Positions 37,855 to 47,923 of a DNA stretch of 64,000 nt are shown here, one piece after another. Position 1 is the stretch's first letter. Each line of letters opens with the position of its first letter. Below the pieces are notes generated by a model. The model did no database searches. It was not told the DNA's origin and worked only from the letters and a program-made list of their open reading frames with translations. Position numbers and translations under genes: made by a program. The DNA lies in contig CAIWCC010000206.1 in NCBI GenBank assembly GCA_903911085.1, positions 1-64,000 on the forward strand, given 5' to 3'. This stretch comes from an uncultured Bacteroidales bacterium. Its GTDB lineage: Bacteria; Bacteroidota; Bacteroidia; Bacteroidales; Paludibacteraceae.

Positions 37855-40800
37855 TTATTCAAATGATACATCTTTTCCTTCAGATTCCATAAATTCGGTA
37901 GGTGTAACACCATAATACAGCCTAAAACGATAGGTAAAATGTGAGTGATTTGCAAATCCGATAGAATATGCAACCTCCGCAATACTCATTTTTTTGTCTT
38001 TAAGCAACTTTTCAGCATATCGAAATTTGAAAATCCTGATATAATCCTGAGCCGATATATTGACTAATTCGTGCATTTTTCGGTTGAGGTGAACGCGACT
38101 TATTCCAACAGACTTGCACAAAAAACTCACATTAAGTTGTTCGTTCGATAAGTTATCAGTCAGCACCTGATTAATACGTTTCATTAATTTATCGTTGTGC
38201 GAAAGTATTTCAATGTCGGGTAATTCCATTTGTTGCTTTTTTTCAAAATGATACTGTAAAGTTCTTCTCATTTCAATAAGCTTATCGATGCGCGTCTTTA
38301 ATAAATCGATATTAAAAGGTTTTATCATATATTCATCTGCACCAGCTGCCAATCCATCTTTTTCGCTCTCGATGGTGTTTTTGGCTGTTAATAAAATAAT
38401 GGGCACATGTGCGGTAATATGATTGTTTCTAACTCTTTTACAAAAAGAAACTCCATCTAGGCCTGGCATCATTACATCGGATATAATTAGATCAGGAGGA
38501 TTTGTAAAAATGGACTTTACCGCCACATCGGCATTAAAACTCTGCTCTATCAAATAGTTTTCTTCCAATTCTTTAGCTAGATAGTTTCGTATTTCATCAT
38601 CATCCTCCACTAAATGAATTGTGGGTTTAGTTTTATGAATTTTCTCCTTTCTTGTGTTTAAATGTTCATTTGCAATGGTTTTATTACTTTCGGGCTGAGC
38701 AATATTTTCATCAATTTCGGAAGACAAAAAATGTTTTCGTCCGAATGGAATGTCGATACAAAAAATGGCACCTTTGCCAACTGGTCGATTATGTGCTTTT
38801 ATGGTTCCGTGATGCAAAGTTACCAACTGGCGACACAAGTGTAAACCTATTCCAGTTCCTGAATTTTTAGGTATAGGTTTCCCACTTTGTATAAATCGGT
38901 CGAAAATACTTTCTATTAAATCTTCTTCAATACCAATGCCCGAGTCGATAACTTCAATCTGGCACAAGGCATTATTGTCGCTGCATACCGAAACTTTCAG
39001 AATGATATCGCTATCAGGTGGCGAAAACTTAAATGCATTGGAGAGTAAATTGATAATCACTTTTTCGAAATGCATTGGGTCAATAAACACATATAGCTTC
39101 TGAAAATCGGAATCAACGGTGAGTTCTATTTGTTTTTCGTCGGTGTAAAACTGAAAATCGGAAGCTAAATTTCGCAAATAGCTCAATAATTCCACTCGCT
39201 GAACCCGTAGTTGGAACAGTCCTTTATCAATTTTACGAACATCCATTATCTGATTTACTAAATTCAGAAGTCGTTGTGCATTTCGATACATCATTTGAAA
39301 CAAATCCCGGTTAAGTTCGTTGGCTTCTTTCAGCAGTCGTTCCAACGGGCTCAATATAAGCGTAATAGGCGTTCTAATTTCGTGAGAAATATTCATAAAA
39401 AACTGCAACTTCATTTCGTTTATTTCTGCCAAATGTTTCAGTTTTTCCCTGTCGGTTTTTTCTTTTTCTTTGGCTTTGATGTATTTGTACACTATTAATA
39501 CAAAGCCGCTTACAATGAGTAGGTAGAGAATTTTCATCCACCAAGTAGCCCACCAAGGAGGCAAAACTCTAACGTTAATTTCGCGCATCTGAACCAAATC
39601 ATTCAAAACTGCTTTCACTTTAAATTTATAATTTCCGTGTGCAAGGTTCGTATAAGTAGCGCTTTTGTCTTTGTTAGGTGGCAGCGATTGCCAGTTTTTG
39701 TCATACCCTTCCATCATGTAATAATACGTTACTTGATCGGAATTGATAAAATTCATAATTTTAAAACGAACTGTAAAGAAACAATCTTTGTATGCCATCG
39801 AAATGTTCTGTGCATCGTTAATATTGGTAGTAATAATGGGTTTACCGCCAGAAAGTTGGTTCACATTTACTGGTTTATTGTACATCAGTAGTTCGGTTAA
39901 AACCAATTGTTCTAATTTTCTATTGTTGGATATTCTGTTAGGATTCAGTTCTACACATCCGTTTATACCACCAAAAAACAAATGCCCATCTGGAGTAATT
40001 GTCATTGCATTACGTTGAAATTCTGGAATTTGAATTCCTTCACTCGCAGTGTAAACGACTGTATTAAAGTTGTTTATATTTATTTTAAATGCTCTGTTAA
40101 ATCCTGATACCCATACACTACCATGCTTATCGTAAACAATAGATGATACTTGAAGTAAATTGAGCTCTGGAGTAGTAATTTTATCCCATTCATTTGCTTT
40201 TTTGTTGAATATATATATTCCCTTATCGGTTCCTATCCATACAGTGTTGTTAACTAGTGTAATGCTTTTTACAGAAATGCCTTTGTTTTTATTCTGCGCA
40301 TATAAAAAATTGCTGAAAACCATATTTTTAAGGTTCAGTTTGGAAATGCCATTTGTAGTACCAGCCCACAAATTGTTTTCATTGTCGGTAAGCAGGCAGT
40401 TTACCCAATTGTTGCAAATATATTTTGAGTTATTTACACTGCCATCTGGTGCTTTAAATGTTGTGAATGTTTCGTTTTTAGTGTCAAATCGGCACAAGCC
40501 ATCGCCGTTTGTAGCGAGCCATAAATAATTGTTATTGTCTTGCGCTATACTCCACAAACGGTCGTTACTCAGCGAATTAGGATTATTCAGTACCCTTTTG
40601 TATTGTTTTTTTATTGTAAGCTTGTTTTTGTCAACACATATCAGCCCATCGTTCCATGTAGCCAGCCATACGTTTTGACTTTTATCTTCAAAAATACTTA
40701 GCACTTTTTTTGTTGGTAAAATTCTTTTGAATTTAGCATTTTTAAATTCGTTGATTGTAGAAATTAGAATGCCATCGCCATCGGTACCAAACCATATTTG

Positions 40801-41874
40801 ATTGTTATTGGCATAAATTGAGTAGACGCACATATCCGAAACTCCTCCCAGCCATGTTTTACAATCAATATTGTAAAATAAACTTTCGGATTTACCCAGC
40901 ATCATCAAGCCTTTATAATTTATGCCACACCAAATATTGTTATCTTTATCAACCAATAACGAGAAAGTTTTATTGATTAGATCGTTAGCCAAATTATTAG
41001 CGGGATTAAATTTTTGTAGTTGATTTTGTTTGTCAATAAAAAAAATACCATTTCCGTCGGTGCTGACGTAAATGGTGCTATCGGGAGCCAAAAATAAATT
41101 GGCTACAGTAAGCCCACGACTATCCGCTATGGTTTCGAAGCTGTTTGTTAGTTTGTTAAAAATGGAAATTCCACCGGTAGTACCAATGTAGACATCTTTA
41201 TTTCTACCTGATGCAATGGCCACTATTTGGTTTTCTACAATGTTGCTGTTGTAGCTTGTAAAATGTTGTGTTCTGTTTCGGGTGGAGTCGTAAATATAAA
41301 TTCCGTTGTTTTCAACAGTAGCATACAAGGTGTTTTGCTTGTCGAAAAATATACGTTTTACAAATTGTGTTGGAATTGATTTTTCTAATTTTGGATCGTT
41401 TTCGAATACATTTTTTTCCGGATTTAGTTTCTTTATTCCTCTTCCAGAAGTAGAAATGAAAAGCTCGTTTTTCGAATTTTGTGCTATATCGGTTACGAAA
41501 AAATCAAAAATTGAGTTGTCGTTGACAAGAACAGGATAAGAGCTGAAATTTTCGGATATTAACGAAAATGACCAAACACCTGAATGCGTTCCTATCCAAA
41601 GTTTCGATTCATTATCGATAAACAATGAAGTTATTAGGTTGTCGGTAAGACCGTTTTCGCATCCATCGCCTATGCCATAATAGGTAAACCTATCTCCATC
41701 AAATTTATTTAACCCATTGTTGGTGGCAATCCACAGAAAACCCCTTTTGTCTTGAATGATTTTGTTAATGCTTGTCCCCGACAAACCATCTTTTGTTGAA
41801 TACTGCCGGTTAAATTGCGCATTGGCAATTTGAAAAAACAACAAAGAGCTTATTAATAGTATTCGTGATTTCAT
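37855..41874 (-). CDS. Hybrid two-component sensor-regulator (HTCS)
   Basis: 1339 residues from ATG 41874; the frame extends to TTG 41919 but a -7 element (41924-41917) overlaps that start. Order: signal peptide (1-19), two seven-bladed Reg_prop propellers in the periplasm (about 25-650, many LWIGT/GI repeats), the YYY domain (690-772), a membrane helix (781-798), HisKA with H831 in NISHEIRTP, HATPase with NLLSNAFKF and NSGTGIG, a receiver with D1133 in ISDVMMPG, and an AraC-type DNA-binding domain (about 1229-1330). HTCS proteins bind oligosaccharides in the periplasm and activate their PUL. It is the only regulator in the window and the natural candidate to bind the GTWWC-N16-GTWWC operators. 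Confidence 0.95.
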   Translation of the reverse strand: MKSRILLISSLLFFQIANAQFNRQYSTKDGLSGTSINKIIQDKRGFLWIATNNGLNKFDGDRFTYYGIGDGCENGLTDNLITSLFIDNESKLWIGTHSGVWSFSLISENFSSYPVLVNDNSIFDFFVTDIAQNSKNELFISTSGRGIKKLNPEKNVFENDPKLEKSIPTQFVKRIFFDKQNTLYATVENNGIYIYDSTRNRTQHFTSYNSNIVENQIVAIASGRNKDVYIGTTGGISIFNKLTNSFETIADSRGLTVANLFLAPDSTIYVSTDGNGIFFIDKQNQLQKFNPANNLANDLINKTFSLLVDKDNNIWCGINYKGLMMLGKSESLFYNIDCKTWLGGVSDMCVYSIYANNNQIWFGTDGDGILISTINEFKNAKFKRILPTKKVLSIFEDKSQNVWLATWNDGLICVDKNKLTIKKQYKRVLNNPNSLSNDRLWSIAQDNNNYLWLATNGDGLCRFDTKNETFTTFKAPDGSVNNSKYICNNWVNCLLTDNENNLWAGTTNGISKLNLKNMVFSNFLYAQNKNKGISVKSITLVNNTVWIGTDKGIYIFNKKANEWDKITTPELNLLQVSSIVYDKHGSVWVSGFNRAFKININNFNTVVYTASEGIQIPEFQRNAMTITPDGHLFFGGINGCVELNPNRISNNRKLEQLVLTELLMYNKPVNVNQLSGGKPIITTNINDAQNISMAYKDCFFTVRFKIMNFINSDQVTYYYMMEGYDKNWQSLPPNKDKSATYTNLAHGNYKFKVKAVLNDLVQMREINVRVLPPWWATWWMKILYLLIVSGFVLIVYKYIKAKEKEKTDREKLKHLAEINEMKLQFFMNISHEIRTPITLILSPLERLLKEANELNRDLFQMMYRNAQRLLNLVNQIMDVRKIDKGLFQLRVQRVELLSYLRNLASDFQFYTDEKQIELTVDSDFQKLYVFIDPMHFEKVIINLLSNAFKFSPPDSDIILKVSVCSDNNALCQIEVIDSGIGIEEDLIESIFDRFIQSGKPIPKNSGTGIGLHLCRQLVTLHHGTIKAHNRPVGKGAIFCIDIPFGRKHFLSSEIDENIAQPESNKTIANEHLNTRKEKIHKTKPTIHLVEDDDEIRNYLAKELEENYLIEQSFNADVAVKSIFTNPPDLIISDVMMPGLDGVSFCKRVRNNHITAHVPIILLTAKNTIESEKDGLAAGADEYMIKPFNIDLLKTRIDKLIEMRRTLQYHFEKKQQMELPDIEILSHNDKLMKRINQVLTDNLSNEQLNVSFLCKSVGISRVHLNRKMHELVNISAQDYIRIFKFRYAEKLLKDKKMSIAEVAYSIGFANHSHFTYRFRLYYGVTPTEFMESEGKDVSFE

Positions 41875-41916
41875 TGTATTAGACGGTCTTAAGAGAAACT
41901 TGAAAAAATTATTCGA

Positions 41917-41924
41917 CAAATTTA
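41917..41924 (-). promoter_or_regulatory. -7 element of the HTCS gene
   Basis: TAAATTTG on the minus strand; transcription would begin near 41910, about 36 bases ahead of ATG 41874. No operator pair lies at the expected upstream position, which fits constitutive low expression of the sensor. Confidence 0.5.
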
Positions 41925-41950
41925 TGATAATAACTTCATAAAAAAAAGCA

Positions 41951-41998
41951 ACGCAACATTAATATTGTATTTTTCTAAAATACAATATTAAGTTGCGT
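41951..41998 (-). terminator. Strong hairpin between T9SS protein 1 and HTCS
   Basis: ACGCAAC pairs with GTTGCGT and TTAATATTGTATTTT with AAAATACAATATTAA around a 3-base loop, giving about 22 paired bases. It lies 68 bases beyond the stop of the gene at 42067 on the minus strand and is followed by a short T-run in that direction, so it probably ends that transcript and separates it from HTCS. Confidence 0.7.
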
Positions 41999-42066
41999 AT
42001 TGCCATTATTTAATTAAAGGGGAACTGCAATTTTCTTTCAAAATGAAAGAATTCATACATAAATCA

Positions 42067-42963
42067 TTATTTCACAATACATTTGCTAGAAAAATTATTT
42101 ACTTTTACTAAATACACTCCTTTGGCTAAGTTGTACGAAATTTCACCATTCACCTTAGTGTTCAAAATTTTAGCACCCGCAAGGTTGAAAATCTGAATCG
42201 ATTTTTCTTCGGCACCATAAATAGTAATTTTTCCTTCGCCACCAATTACTTTTGCAGGTTTAATGCTAATATTTTCGGCTCCCGTACCTACTTTTGCAAC
42301 TAAAGTTATGTCGTCCAAGTAATAATACAATGTACTTGATGTTGAATAAGCCGATGTGCAAAACCCTACACCAATGCGGGTTATTGTGTTGCTTGAAATC
42401 CAGGTAGATGTTGCATTATTGTTTTTCAAGCGACCTTCGCCATCAAATGAAAATGAAAATTCTTTTGTGCCCCAAGCCGTAGAGCAGCCAATGTTTTCGT
42501 AGGCTCCATCAGTTAGGTGTCCAGCAGTGGTAGGATGCCCGTAAAGCAATGTTTGATAATTGCTACTTTGGTTGGCAATGGATGTAGTGGTACTAGTTGG
42601 GAAGTTGGACAGGTCATACTGCACGCGTATTCTCCAATATAAAGCTGATGTAGCCAATGGATTGTACACTTTAAAAGTGATTTTTTCGTAATTGCTCAAA
42701 TCGGTACCTGATGGCAAATCAAAAGTAGGTGTAATGCGGCTCGAAATAGTTTGTACATACAAACACATGTTGTTAGCGTCAAGTGGGTCGGCTACTACTT
42801 TCATTTTGCCTTCTTGCGCTGTAACTTCGCCTGCGTTGTTGCTAATGATGGTAGCCCAGTTTGTGTTAGCACTAATGGCGTTAAAATTGTAGGGAATGTT
42901 GTTGGCTGCGAATGCTACTGCGGTAAAACAACTGAATGAAATAATGAATAATAGTTTTTTCAT
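42067..42963 (-). CDS. T9SS surface protein with CBM-like sandwich, 1
   Basis: 298 residues: signal peptide (to about 20), one beta-sandwich domain (about 25-225), and a T9SS type A sorting domain (about 235-298, ending KVNNFSSKCIVK). The sandwich has LSNYEKITFKVYN (89-101), YWRIRVQYD and YYYLDDITLVAK (213-224). Similar strings occur in the protein at 45207 and in the N-terminal 150 residues of the GH10 xylanase. No catalytic motif is visible. It is best read as a surface glycan-binding protein, taking the place of SusE/SusF-type proteins, which this locus lacks. That function is inferred. Confidence 0.7.
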   Translation of the reverse strand: MKKLLFIISFSCFTAVAFAANNIPYNFNAISANTNWATIISNNAGEVTAQEGKMKVVADPLDANNMCLYVQTISSRITPTFDLPSGTDLSNYEKITFKVYNPLATSALYWRIRVQYDLSNFPTSTTTSIANQSSNYQTLLYGHPTTAGHLTDGAYENIGCSTAWGTKEFSFSFDGEGRLKNNNATSTWISSNTITRIGVGFCTSAYSTSSTLYYYLDDITLVAKVGTGAENISIKPAKVIGGEGKITIYGAEEKSIQIFNLAGAKILNTKVNGEISYNLAKGVYLVKVNNFSSKCIVK

Positions 42964-43026
42964 AAAACAATAAATTTAATTGATGAATATTTTTTATTTG
43001 TCAAATCATTGCATAATTTGATGCTG

Positions 43027-43093
43027 CAAAAATAGTTTTTACTGCTCTGAAAACGCTGTTCTATTTTTACCACAAATTGTAATATAGAAACCA
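43027..43093 (-). promoter_or_regulatory. PUL operator (degenerate) and promoter, T9SS protein 1
   Basis: On the minus strand TGGTTTC (43093-43087), 16 bases, GTAAAAA (43070-43064), 29 bases, -7 TATTTTTG (43034-43027). Each half-site differs from GTWWC or its best copies by about one base, but the spacing is exactly that of the strong copies. Confidence 0.5.
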
Positions 43094-43166
43094 TACAACA
43101 TTATTGTTGAGCATATTATGCGGTTTTATGTAAAACAGTAAGGAATTCTGTTTTTAAAAAAGGTTT

Positions 43167-43233
43167 TTGTTACATGTATGATAAATAAAGTAACAATGCC
43201 AATATTTTTAATGTAGATTATATGTTACTTTTG
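43167..43233 (+). promoter_or_regulatory. PUL operator and promoter, GH29 copy 1
   Basis: TTGTTAC (43167-43173), 16 bases, GTAACAA (43190-43196), 29 bases, -7 TACTTTTG (43226-43233). The leader to ATG 43274 is about 34 bases. The homologous promoter of GH29 copy 2 keeps identical spacing while the middle base of each half-site is swapped. Confidence 0.75.
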
Positions 43234-43273
43234 TGAAAACAAAAATCAATTTTAATCAGTTATCAATAAAAAA

Positions 43274-45124
43274 ATGAGAAAATCAATTCAGTTATTTTTT
43301 GCATTGTTGTGTCTATTGGGATTAGGCGCCACAGCACAAACAAAACGTGGCCCTTCTGTCGAAGAGTTGCGAACAACACCTCAAGAGGCCGATGCCCGAC
43401 TGGGCTGGTGGCGAGAAGCACGTTTTGGAATGTTTGTACATTGGGGTGTATATTCCGACCTGAGTGGCACTTGGAATGGAGTAAAATATGGTGGTTATGG
43501 CGAACATATACAACGCATGGCAAAAATTCCAATTCCTATATATCGCTCCCAAGTGGCTGCAAATTTTAATCCTACAAAATTTAATGCCGAAGAATGGGTA
43601 CAATTAGCCAAAGATGCTGGTGTGGGCTACTTTATTATTACCGCCAAACACCACGACGGTTTTGCCATGTTTAATTCGGCCGTAAATGATTTTAATATCG
43701 TAAAAGCAACACGTTTTGGGCGCGACCCAATGAAGGAACTTTCGGCTGCGTGCAAAAAACAGGGCATTAAATTTGGCTTTTACTATTCACATGCTTTCGA
43801 TTGGGGCGAAGAGAATGCACCTGGAAACGATTGGGATTATAACAATCCGGGTGGTGATAAATTGTTGTCAACCTTTAATTGGTGGGAAAAAGACAGTACG
43901 TTTTTGAGAAAAGCACAAAAATATGTAGACGAAAAATCGATTCCACAAATTGTGGAACTAATAAAAAACTACGATCCAGATATTATGTGGTTTGATACGC
44001 CGCACAAATTGCCCGATTCGGAAAATTGCCGCATAATGGCTGCTGCCCGTAAAGCAAAACCGTCGATGGTGATTAATGGAAGGCTTGTTTATGCCATTGG
44101 CGATTATCAAAATACCAACGACTGTCCCGTTGATTTTTACCCTGTTGCAGGCGATTGGGAAGGTGTGCCAACTACCAACGATTCTTATGGTTACAACAAA
44201 AATGATATGAATTTTAAACCCTATGGACATTTTGTTGGATTACTTGCCAAAGCTGTTGCCAGGGGAGGAAATATATTGATGAACATGGGGCCAAAAGGCG
44301 ATGGCGAAGTGGATGTGAATGATGTACGTATATTTGAGAATATTGGTAAATGGATGGAAAAAAATGGTGAGTCGATTAAAGGATGTGGTCGTACCCCTTT
44401 GCAAGTTCAGGCATGGGGCGAAAGCACACTCAAAGGAAATACACTGTATTTGCATGTTTTTGAATGGCCTAGCAATGGAAAACTGACTGTGGGTGGCGTA
44501 ACAGGAAAAATTAAAACGGCATATTTGTTGGAAAATAAAGGGCAGAAACTGAAAACAAAGTACAACGGAATTGATTTGACTATTCAGGTTCCCAAAGCTT
44601 GTCCGGATACAGTGAATTCTGTTATTGCCATTGAGTTTGATGAGAAACCTACCGGCAATGCTTACCGACTATTATCAACAACTATTTCTCAAAATTTGCT
44701 ACGCAGTTTGGATGCCGATGTTTATGGAGGTGTAAAGTGGGCATCGGGACAAAAGAACAATAATTATGTGCATAAGTGGACCAAACAAGAAGGCGCTATT
44801 AGCTGGAAAATTCGCGTCACTAAAAAAGCCAGCTTCCAATTGTTGGTAAACTATGATGCCCCCGCTGGAAATAAAAGACGGTTTGTAGATGGCGATGCCG
44901 GAAAAGAAATTCAGAAAGAAACCAAAGGTAGCGGTGGTAGTTACAATGTGGTTATTGGTGAAAATAATTTAGTTCAAAAAGTAAAAGTGGGTAAAAATCA
45001 ACAAGATGATTTGGGTACTATTACCTTAAACGCTGGCACTTACGAAGTTTGGATTAAAACAGCGGAAATAACAGGCGACGAATTGTTTAGATGTCAGAAT
45101 CTGGTACTTAAACCGCTGAAATAA
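43274..45124 (+). CDS. GH29 alpha-L-fucosidase, copy 1
   Basis: 616 residues, signal peptide to about GATAQ22. The barrel has RFGMFVHWGVYS (51-62), AKHHDGFAMF (125-134) and the nucleophile D242 in DIMWFDTPH. After the barrel and its beta-sandwich, the last 120 or so residues (about 490-616) form an extra beta-rich domain like those that bind carbohydrate. GH29 enzymes retain configuration and remove alpha-linked L-fucose. No T9SS sorting domain, so probably periplasmic. It has its own operator and terminator, and a second copy begins at 63231. Confidence 0.92.
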   Translation: MRKSIQLFFALLCLLGLGATAQTKRGPSVEELRTTPQEADARLGWWREARFGMFVHWGVYSDLSGTWNGVKYGGYGEHIQRMAKIPIPIYRSQVAANFNPTKFNAEEWVQLAKDAGVGYFIITAKHHDGFAMFNSAVNDFNIVKATRFGRDPMKELSAACKKQGIKFGFYYSHAFDWGEENAPGNDWDYNNPGGDKLLSTFNWWEKDSTFLRKAQKYVDEKSIPQIVELIKNYDPDIMWFDTPHKLPDSENCRIMAAARKAKPSMVINGRLVYAIGDYQNTNDCPVDFYPVAGDWEGVPTTNDSYGYNKNDMNFKPYGHFVGLLAKAVARGGNILMNMGPKGDGEVDVNDVRIFENIGKWMEKNGESIKGCGRTPLQVQAWGESTLKGNTLYLHVFEWPSNGKLTVGGVTGKIKTAYLLENKGQKLKTKYNGIDLTIQVPKACPDTVNSVIAIEFDEKPTGNAYRLLSTTISQNLLRSLDADVYGGVKWASGQKNNNYVHKWTKQEGAISWKIRVTKKASFQLLVNYDAPAGNKRRFVDGDAGKEIQKETKGSGGSYNVVIGENNLVQKVKVGKNQQDDLGTITLNAGTYEVWIKTAEITGDELFRCQNLVLKPLK

Positions 45125-45142
45125 AGTAGATAAATGTAGATA

Positions 45143-45179
45143 AAAAAAGCTGCCTGAAAGAAATACAGGCAGCTTTTTT
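45143..45179. terminator. Bidirectional terminator
   Basis: AAAAAAGCTGCCTG and CAGGCAGCTTTTTT form a perfect 14-bp stem around a 9-base loop, with A- and T-runs at each side. It serves GH29 (ends 45124, plus) and the convergent gene at 45207 (minus). Confidence 0.92.
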
Positions 45180-45206
45180 AGTACATAAAAACGGTTTATT
45201 TTTAGA

Positions 45207-46070
45207 TTATCTAACAATGCATTTTTGGCTTATACCATTCACTTTAACAATGTACAAACCTTTTTCTAGCTGAATGCTTTTTTCTCCGCTAAATTGCTGT
45301 TTAATAAGAATTTTTCCATCAATACTCATTACGTTCAAATCTTTATATTCGCTGCCAGTAAATTGGATCATTCCTTTTGCAACAATAAAATTAGGGATTA
45401 AAGCTATGTCTTTCAATCCTGTACCTTCTTTGGCTACCAATACAATATCGTCCAACGAATAATTTGCGCCGTAGCTCGAGCCATTGGGTGCATTTAAACT
45501 CATACCTACACGGAGTGGTTTAGGATCAATTACTTTGTTGGCCATATCCAATATTTCGCCAGCTGTATTAAATTTAAAAGCAAATTCTTTTGTTCCCCAT
45601 TCGCCTCTTAAACCAATATCCATTGCAGCGCCACTGTTTCGGTTGTCGTCCTGTCCCCAAACCAATGACGTAGCAGTACCAGCCTCATTATTAGCATCGT
45701 ATCTGAATCGCAATCTCCAAAACAATACTTGTCCTACTTCAGTTTCGTTCAACACTTTAAACCGAATAGCTTTGTAGTTACGTAAATCAACACCTTCGGG
45801 TAGGTTAAAAGCTGGACCAAATCTGCCTGAAGGTGCATTGGTAACTTTTAAAATCAAATTGGCTGGATTAAATGCATCAACACGAAGCTTTAAGGAATTA
45901 GCAAAAGATGCCTTTGTTTGGTCACCTGTGATGTCGGCGTACCCCAACCAATCGCCCCAAGTGTCGCCCTCGAAATAATTGTTGTCGAAATTAGCCACTG
46001 TTACATCCGATGCAGCCTGTACATGTATCATGCAACAAGCCATTAATAGAAAGAGAATTGTTTTTTTCAT
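45207..46070 (-). CDS. T9SS surface protein with CBM-like sandwich, 2
   Basis: 287 residues, a paralogue of the protein at 42067: signal peptide to about QAA20, beta-sandwich with LRNYKAIRFKVLN (96-108), FWRLRFRYD, GTKEFAFKF and YSLDDIVLVAKEGTG, then a T9SS type A sorting domain ending KVNGISQKCIVR. It begins 33 bases after the end of GH10 on the same strand, so the xylanase and this protein are probably made together. Candidate surface xylan-binding protein; no enzyme motif seen. Confidence 0.7.
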   Translation of the reverse strand: MKKTILFLLMACCMIHVQAASDVTVANFDNNYFEGDTWGDWLGYADITGDQTKASFANSLKLRVDAFNPANLILKVTNAPSGRFGPAFNLPEGVDLRNYKAIRFKVLNETEVGQVLFWRLRFRYDANNEAGTATSLVWGQDDNRNSGAAMDIGLRGEWGTKEFAFKFNTAGEILDMANKVIDPKPLRVGMSLNAPNGSSYGANYSLDDIVLVAKEGTGLKDIALIPNFIVAKGMIQFTGSEYKDLNVMSIDGKILIKQQFSGEKSIQLEKGLYIVKVNGISQKCIVR

Positions 46071-46103
46071 AAAATTTTAATTTTAATGTTATTGAATTGA
46101 GAA

Positions 46104-47897
46104 TTATTTTTTGAGAATTATTTTTTTAGAACGTAATGAAGTAGCTGTTTCTATTTGAATGATATAAATGCCTAATTTGCAATCAGCAATATGAATCTCG
46201 TTACTGTTAGTTATTGTTTTTACACTTTGTCCCGCAATGTTGAAAAGGGTAATTCGCTTGATGGTTTCATCCGACACAATTTGTATATAATCTGATGTTT
46301 GTATCGTTTTCAAGGCATCTTTTTCAAATCTGATATTGTCAATATCCGTTTTCAATGTTTTGTTAGCAATAGTGTTCAGCACGCCATAGTAAGCCTGTTT
46401 TGGTAAATACTTTGTATCAAAAATCAATGCTTCGCCGCGCGTACTCCCCGAATTTGAAGGTATCCACGAGTACATATCGGTAAATCCCCACATCACAAAA
46501 GTGGGCGAATTATCGTTGCGCAACCAAATATCTGTGAGTGTGGCGTAGTTGATGGCTTGCTGTTTGTAATTTTCGGCAATACCAAAAGCAGCTGTTGGCA
46601 ACGATAAATCAAGCTCTGTAATGATGCAGTTAAGTCCCAGTGGCGCATAACGTTTTATATTTTGCTCCACTTTTGCAGGATTAAACCCGCTCACCGAAAA
46701 ATGGCATTGTAAACCTGCACCATGAATTGGAATCCCTTTATTTTTCATTTTCGATATAAGATTGAACATCGCCTCCGATTTTGAGCCGCCCATTTCTTCT
46801 ACGCCATATTCGTTGAGATACAAAATGGCTTCGGGGTCGGCCTGATGAGCGTACACAAAGGCTGAGTCGATAAAATCATCGCCAATTACTTGTTGCCAAA
46901 TACTTTTGCGTAGTGCCCCACTTCCTTCAAATGGCTCATTTACCACATCCCATTCCTTTACTTTGCCTCTGCAATGACTTACAATATTGATAATGTGCTC
47001 TTTCATGATTTTGAGCAATGTATCGCGCGTATAATTATTGGTATTGGTTAAACCAGTGCTGCCTGCACCCAGCCAACTTGGCAACTGACTGTGCCATATA
47101 AGCGTGTGTCCGCGCAAACGGACATTATTGCGGTCGGTAAACGCAATGAGTTTATCTACATTAGTATAGTTATAGCTGTATCGACTGGAGTGTATTGCGT
47201 AAGGTTTAAATTCATTTTCGGCAACCACGCAGTTGAAATTATCATTCACCGTTTTGTAAAAAATATGCGTTGGCGAATTATAATACAGCGAGTAAAAGTT
47301 AGAGTTATTACCTACACAAGTACCAATATATTTATTTTGCATTGCGGCATATTTACGCAAAGATTTTTCGGCCTCCACCACTGGTATTTTTCTTTCCTTT
47401 AGTTCAATATTATCAATATAATAATCGGCCTGTTCGCTTGATATTCCAAAATCGATGGCTACTGTCATATTACTTTTCCAATTTATGGGATAGGTTTTTA
47501 ATGTCCACGTATTTACAATGCCCTGATTTACTGGATTACTATCTTCGTAATACTTTACGTAATCGAAATAAATTTGGAGTTTTCGCAAATCGGCATCGTT
47601 TGAGTTGCGGTAAATCCTAAATGTTATCGAGTCGTATTCAACCAATGTGCGTGCCGTGGGGAAAGTCAGATTAATGCGCAACAATGTACCCGTGCGTCGC
47701 GAAGTAATGTGTATGGCTTTTCGCGTAGGGTCGGTGGGATTTGCCTCTACAATGGCCGTACCATCTGATGTTGCCGTTCGTTTCATTACAAGCTCTTGCC
47801 CAATTGTTTTTGAATCGATATCAATCAACTGCAAATCTTGCGAATTGATAAAATTTGAACTAATAATAAATGCCAATGCGAAGTAGAACTTTTTCAT
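46104..47897 (-). CDS. GH10 endo-beta-1,4-xylanase, T9SS cargo
   Basis: 597 residues from ATG 47897 (the frame continues upstream to 48029, but the signal peptide starts here and a -7 element lies just before). Signal peptide to about FINSQ. Residues 21-170 form a beta-sandwich like that of the two small T9SS proteins (LVEYDSITFRIYRN, YYIDNIELKER). The GH10 barrel follows (about 185-525) with HTLIWHSQLPSW, acid/base E321 in DVVNEP and nucleophile E428 in ITELD. A T9SS type A sorting domain ends it (about 560-597). It should be the surface enzyme that opens the xylan backbone. Confidence 0.94.
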   Translation of the reverse strand: MKKFYFALAFIISSNFINSQDLQLIDIDSKTIGQELVMKRTATSDGTAIVEANPTDPTRKAIHITSRRTGTLLRINLTFPTARTLVEYDSITFRIYRNSNDADLRKLQIYFDYVKYYEDSNPVNQGIVNTWTLKTYPINWKSNMTVAIDFGISSEQADYYIDNIELKERKIPVVEAEKSLRKYAAMQNKYIGTCVGNNSNFYSLYYNSPTHIFYKTVNDNFNCVVAENEFKPYAIHSSRYSYNYTNVDKLIAFTDRNNVRLRGHTLIWHSQLPSWLGAGSTGLTNTNNYTRDTLLKIMKEHIINIVSHCRGKVKEWDVVNEPFEGSGALRKSIWQQVIGDDFIDSAFVYAHQADPEAILYLNEYGVEEMGGSKSEAMFNLISKMKNKGIPIHGAGLQCHFSVSGFNPAKVEQNIKRYAPLGLNCIITELDLSLPTAAFGIAENYKQQAINYATLTDIWLRNDNSPTFVMWGFTDMYSWIPSNSGSTRGEALIFDTKYLPKQAYYGVLNTIANKTLKTDIDNIRFEKDALKTIQTSDYIQIVSDETIKRITLFNIAGQSVKTITNSNEIHIADCKLGIYIIQIETATSLRSKKIILKK

Positions 47898-47923
47898 ATA
47901 ATATTGCTGTAATAATTTATTGG

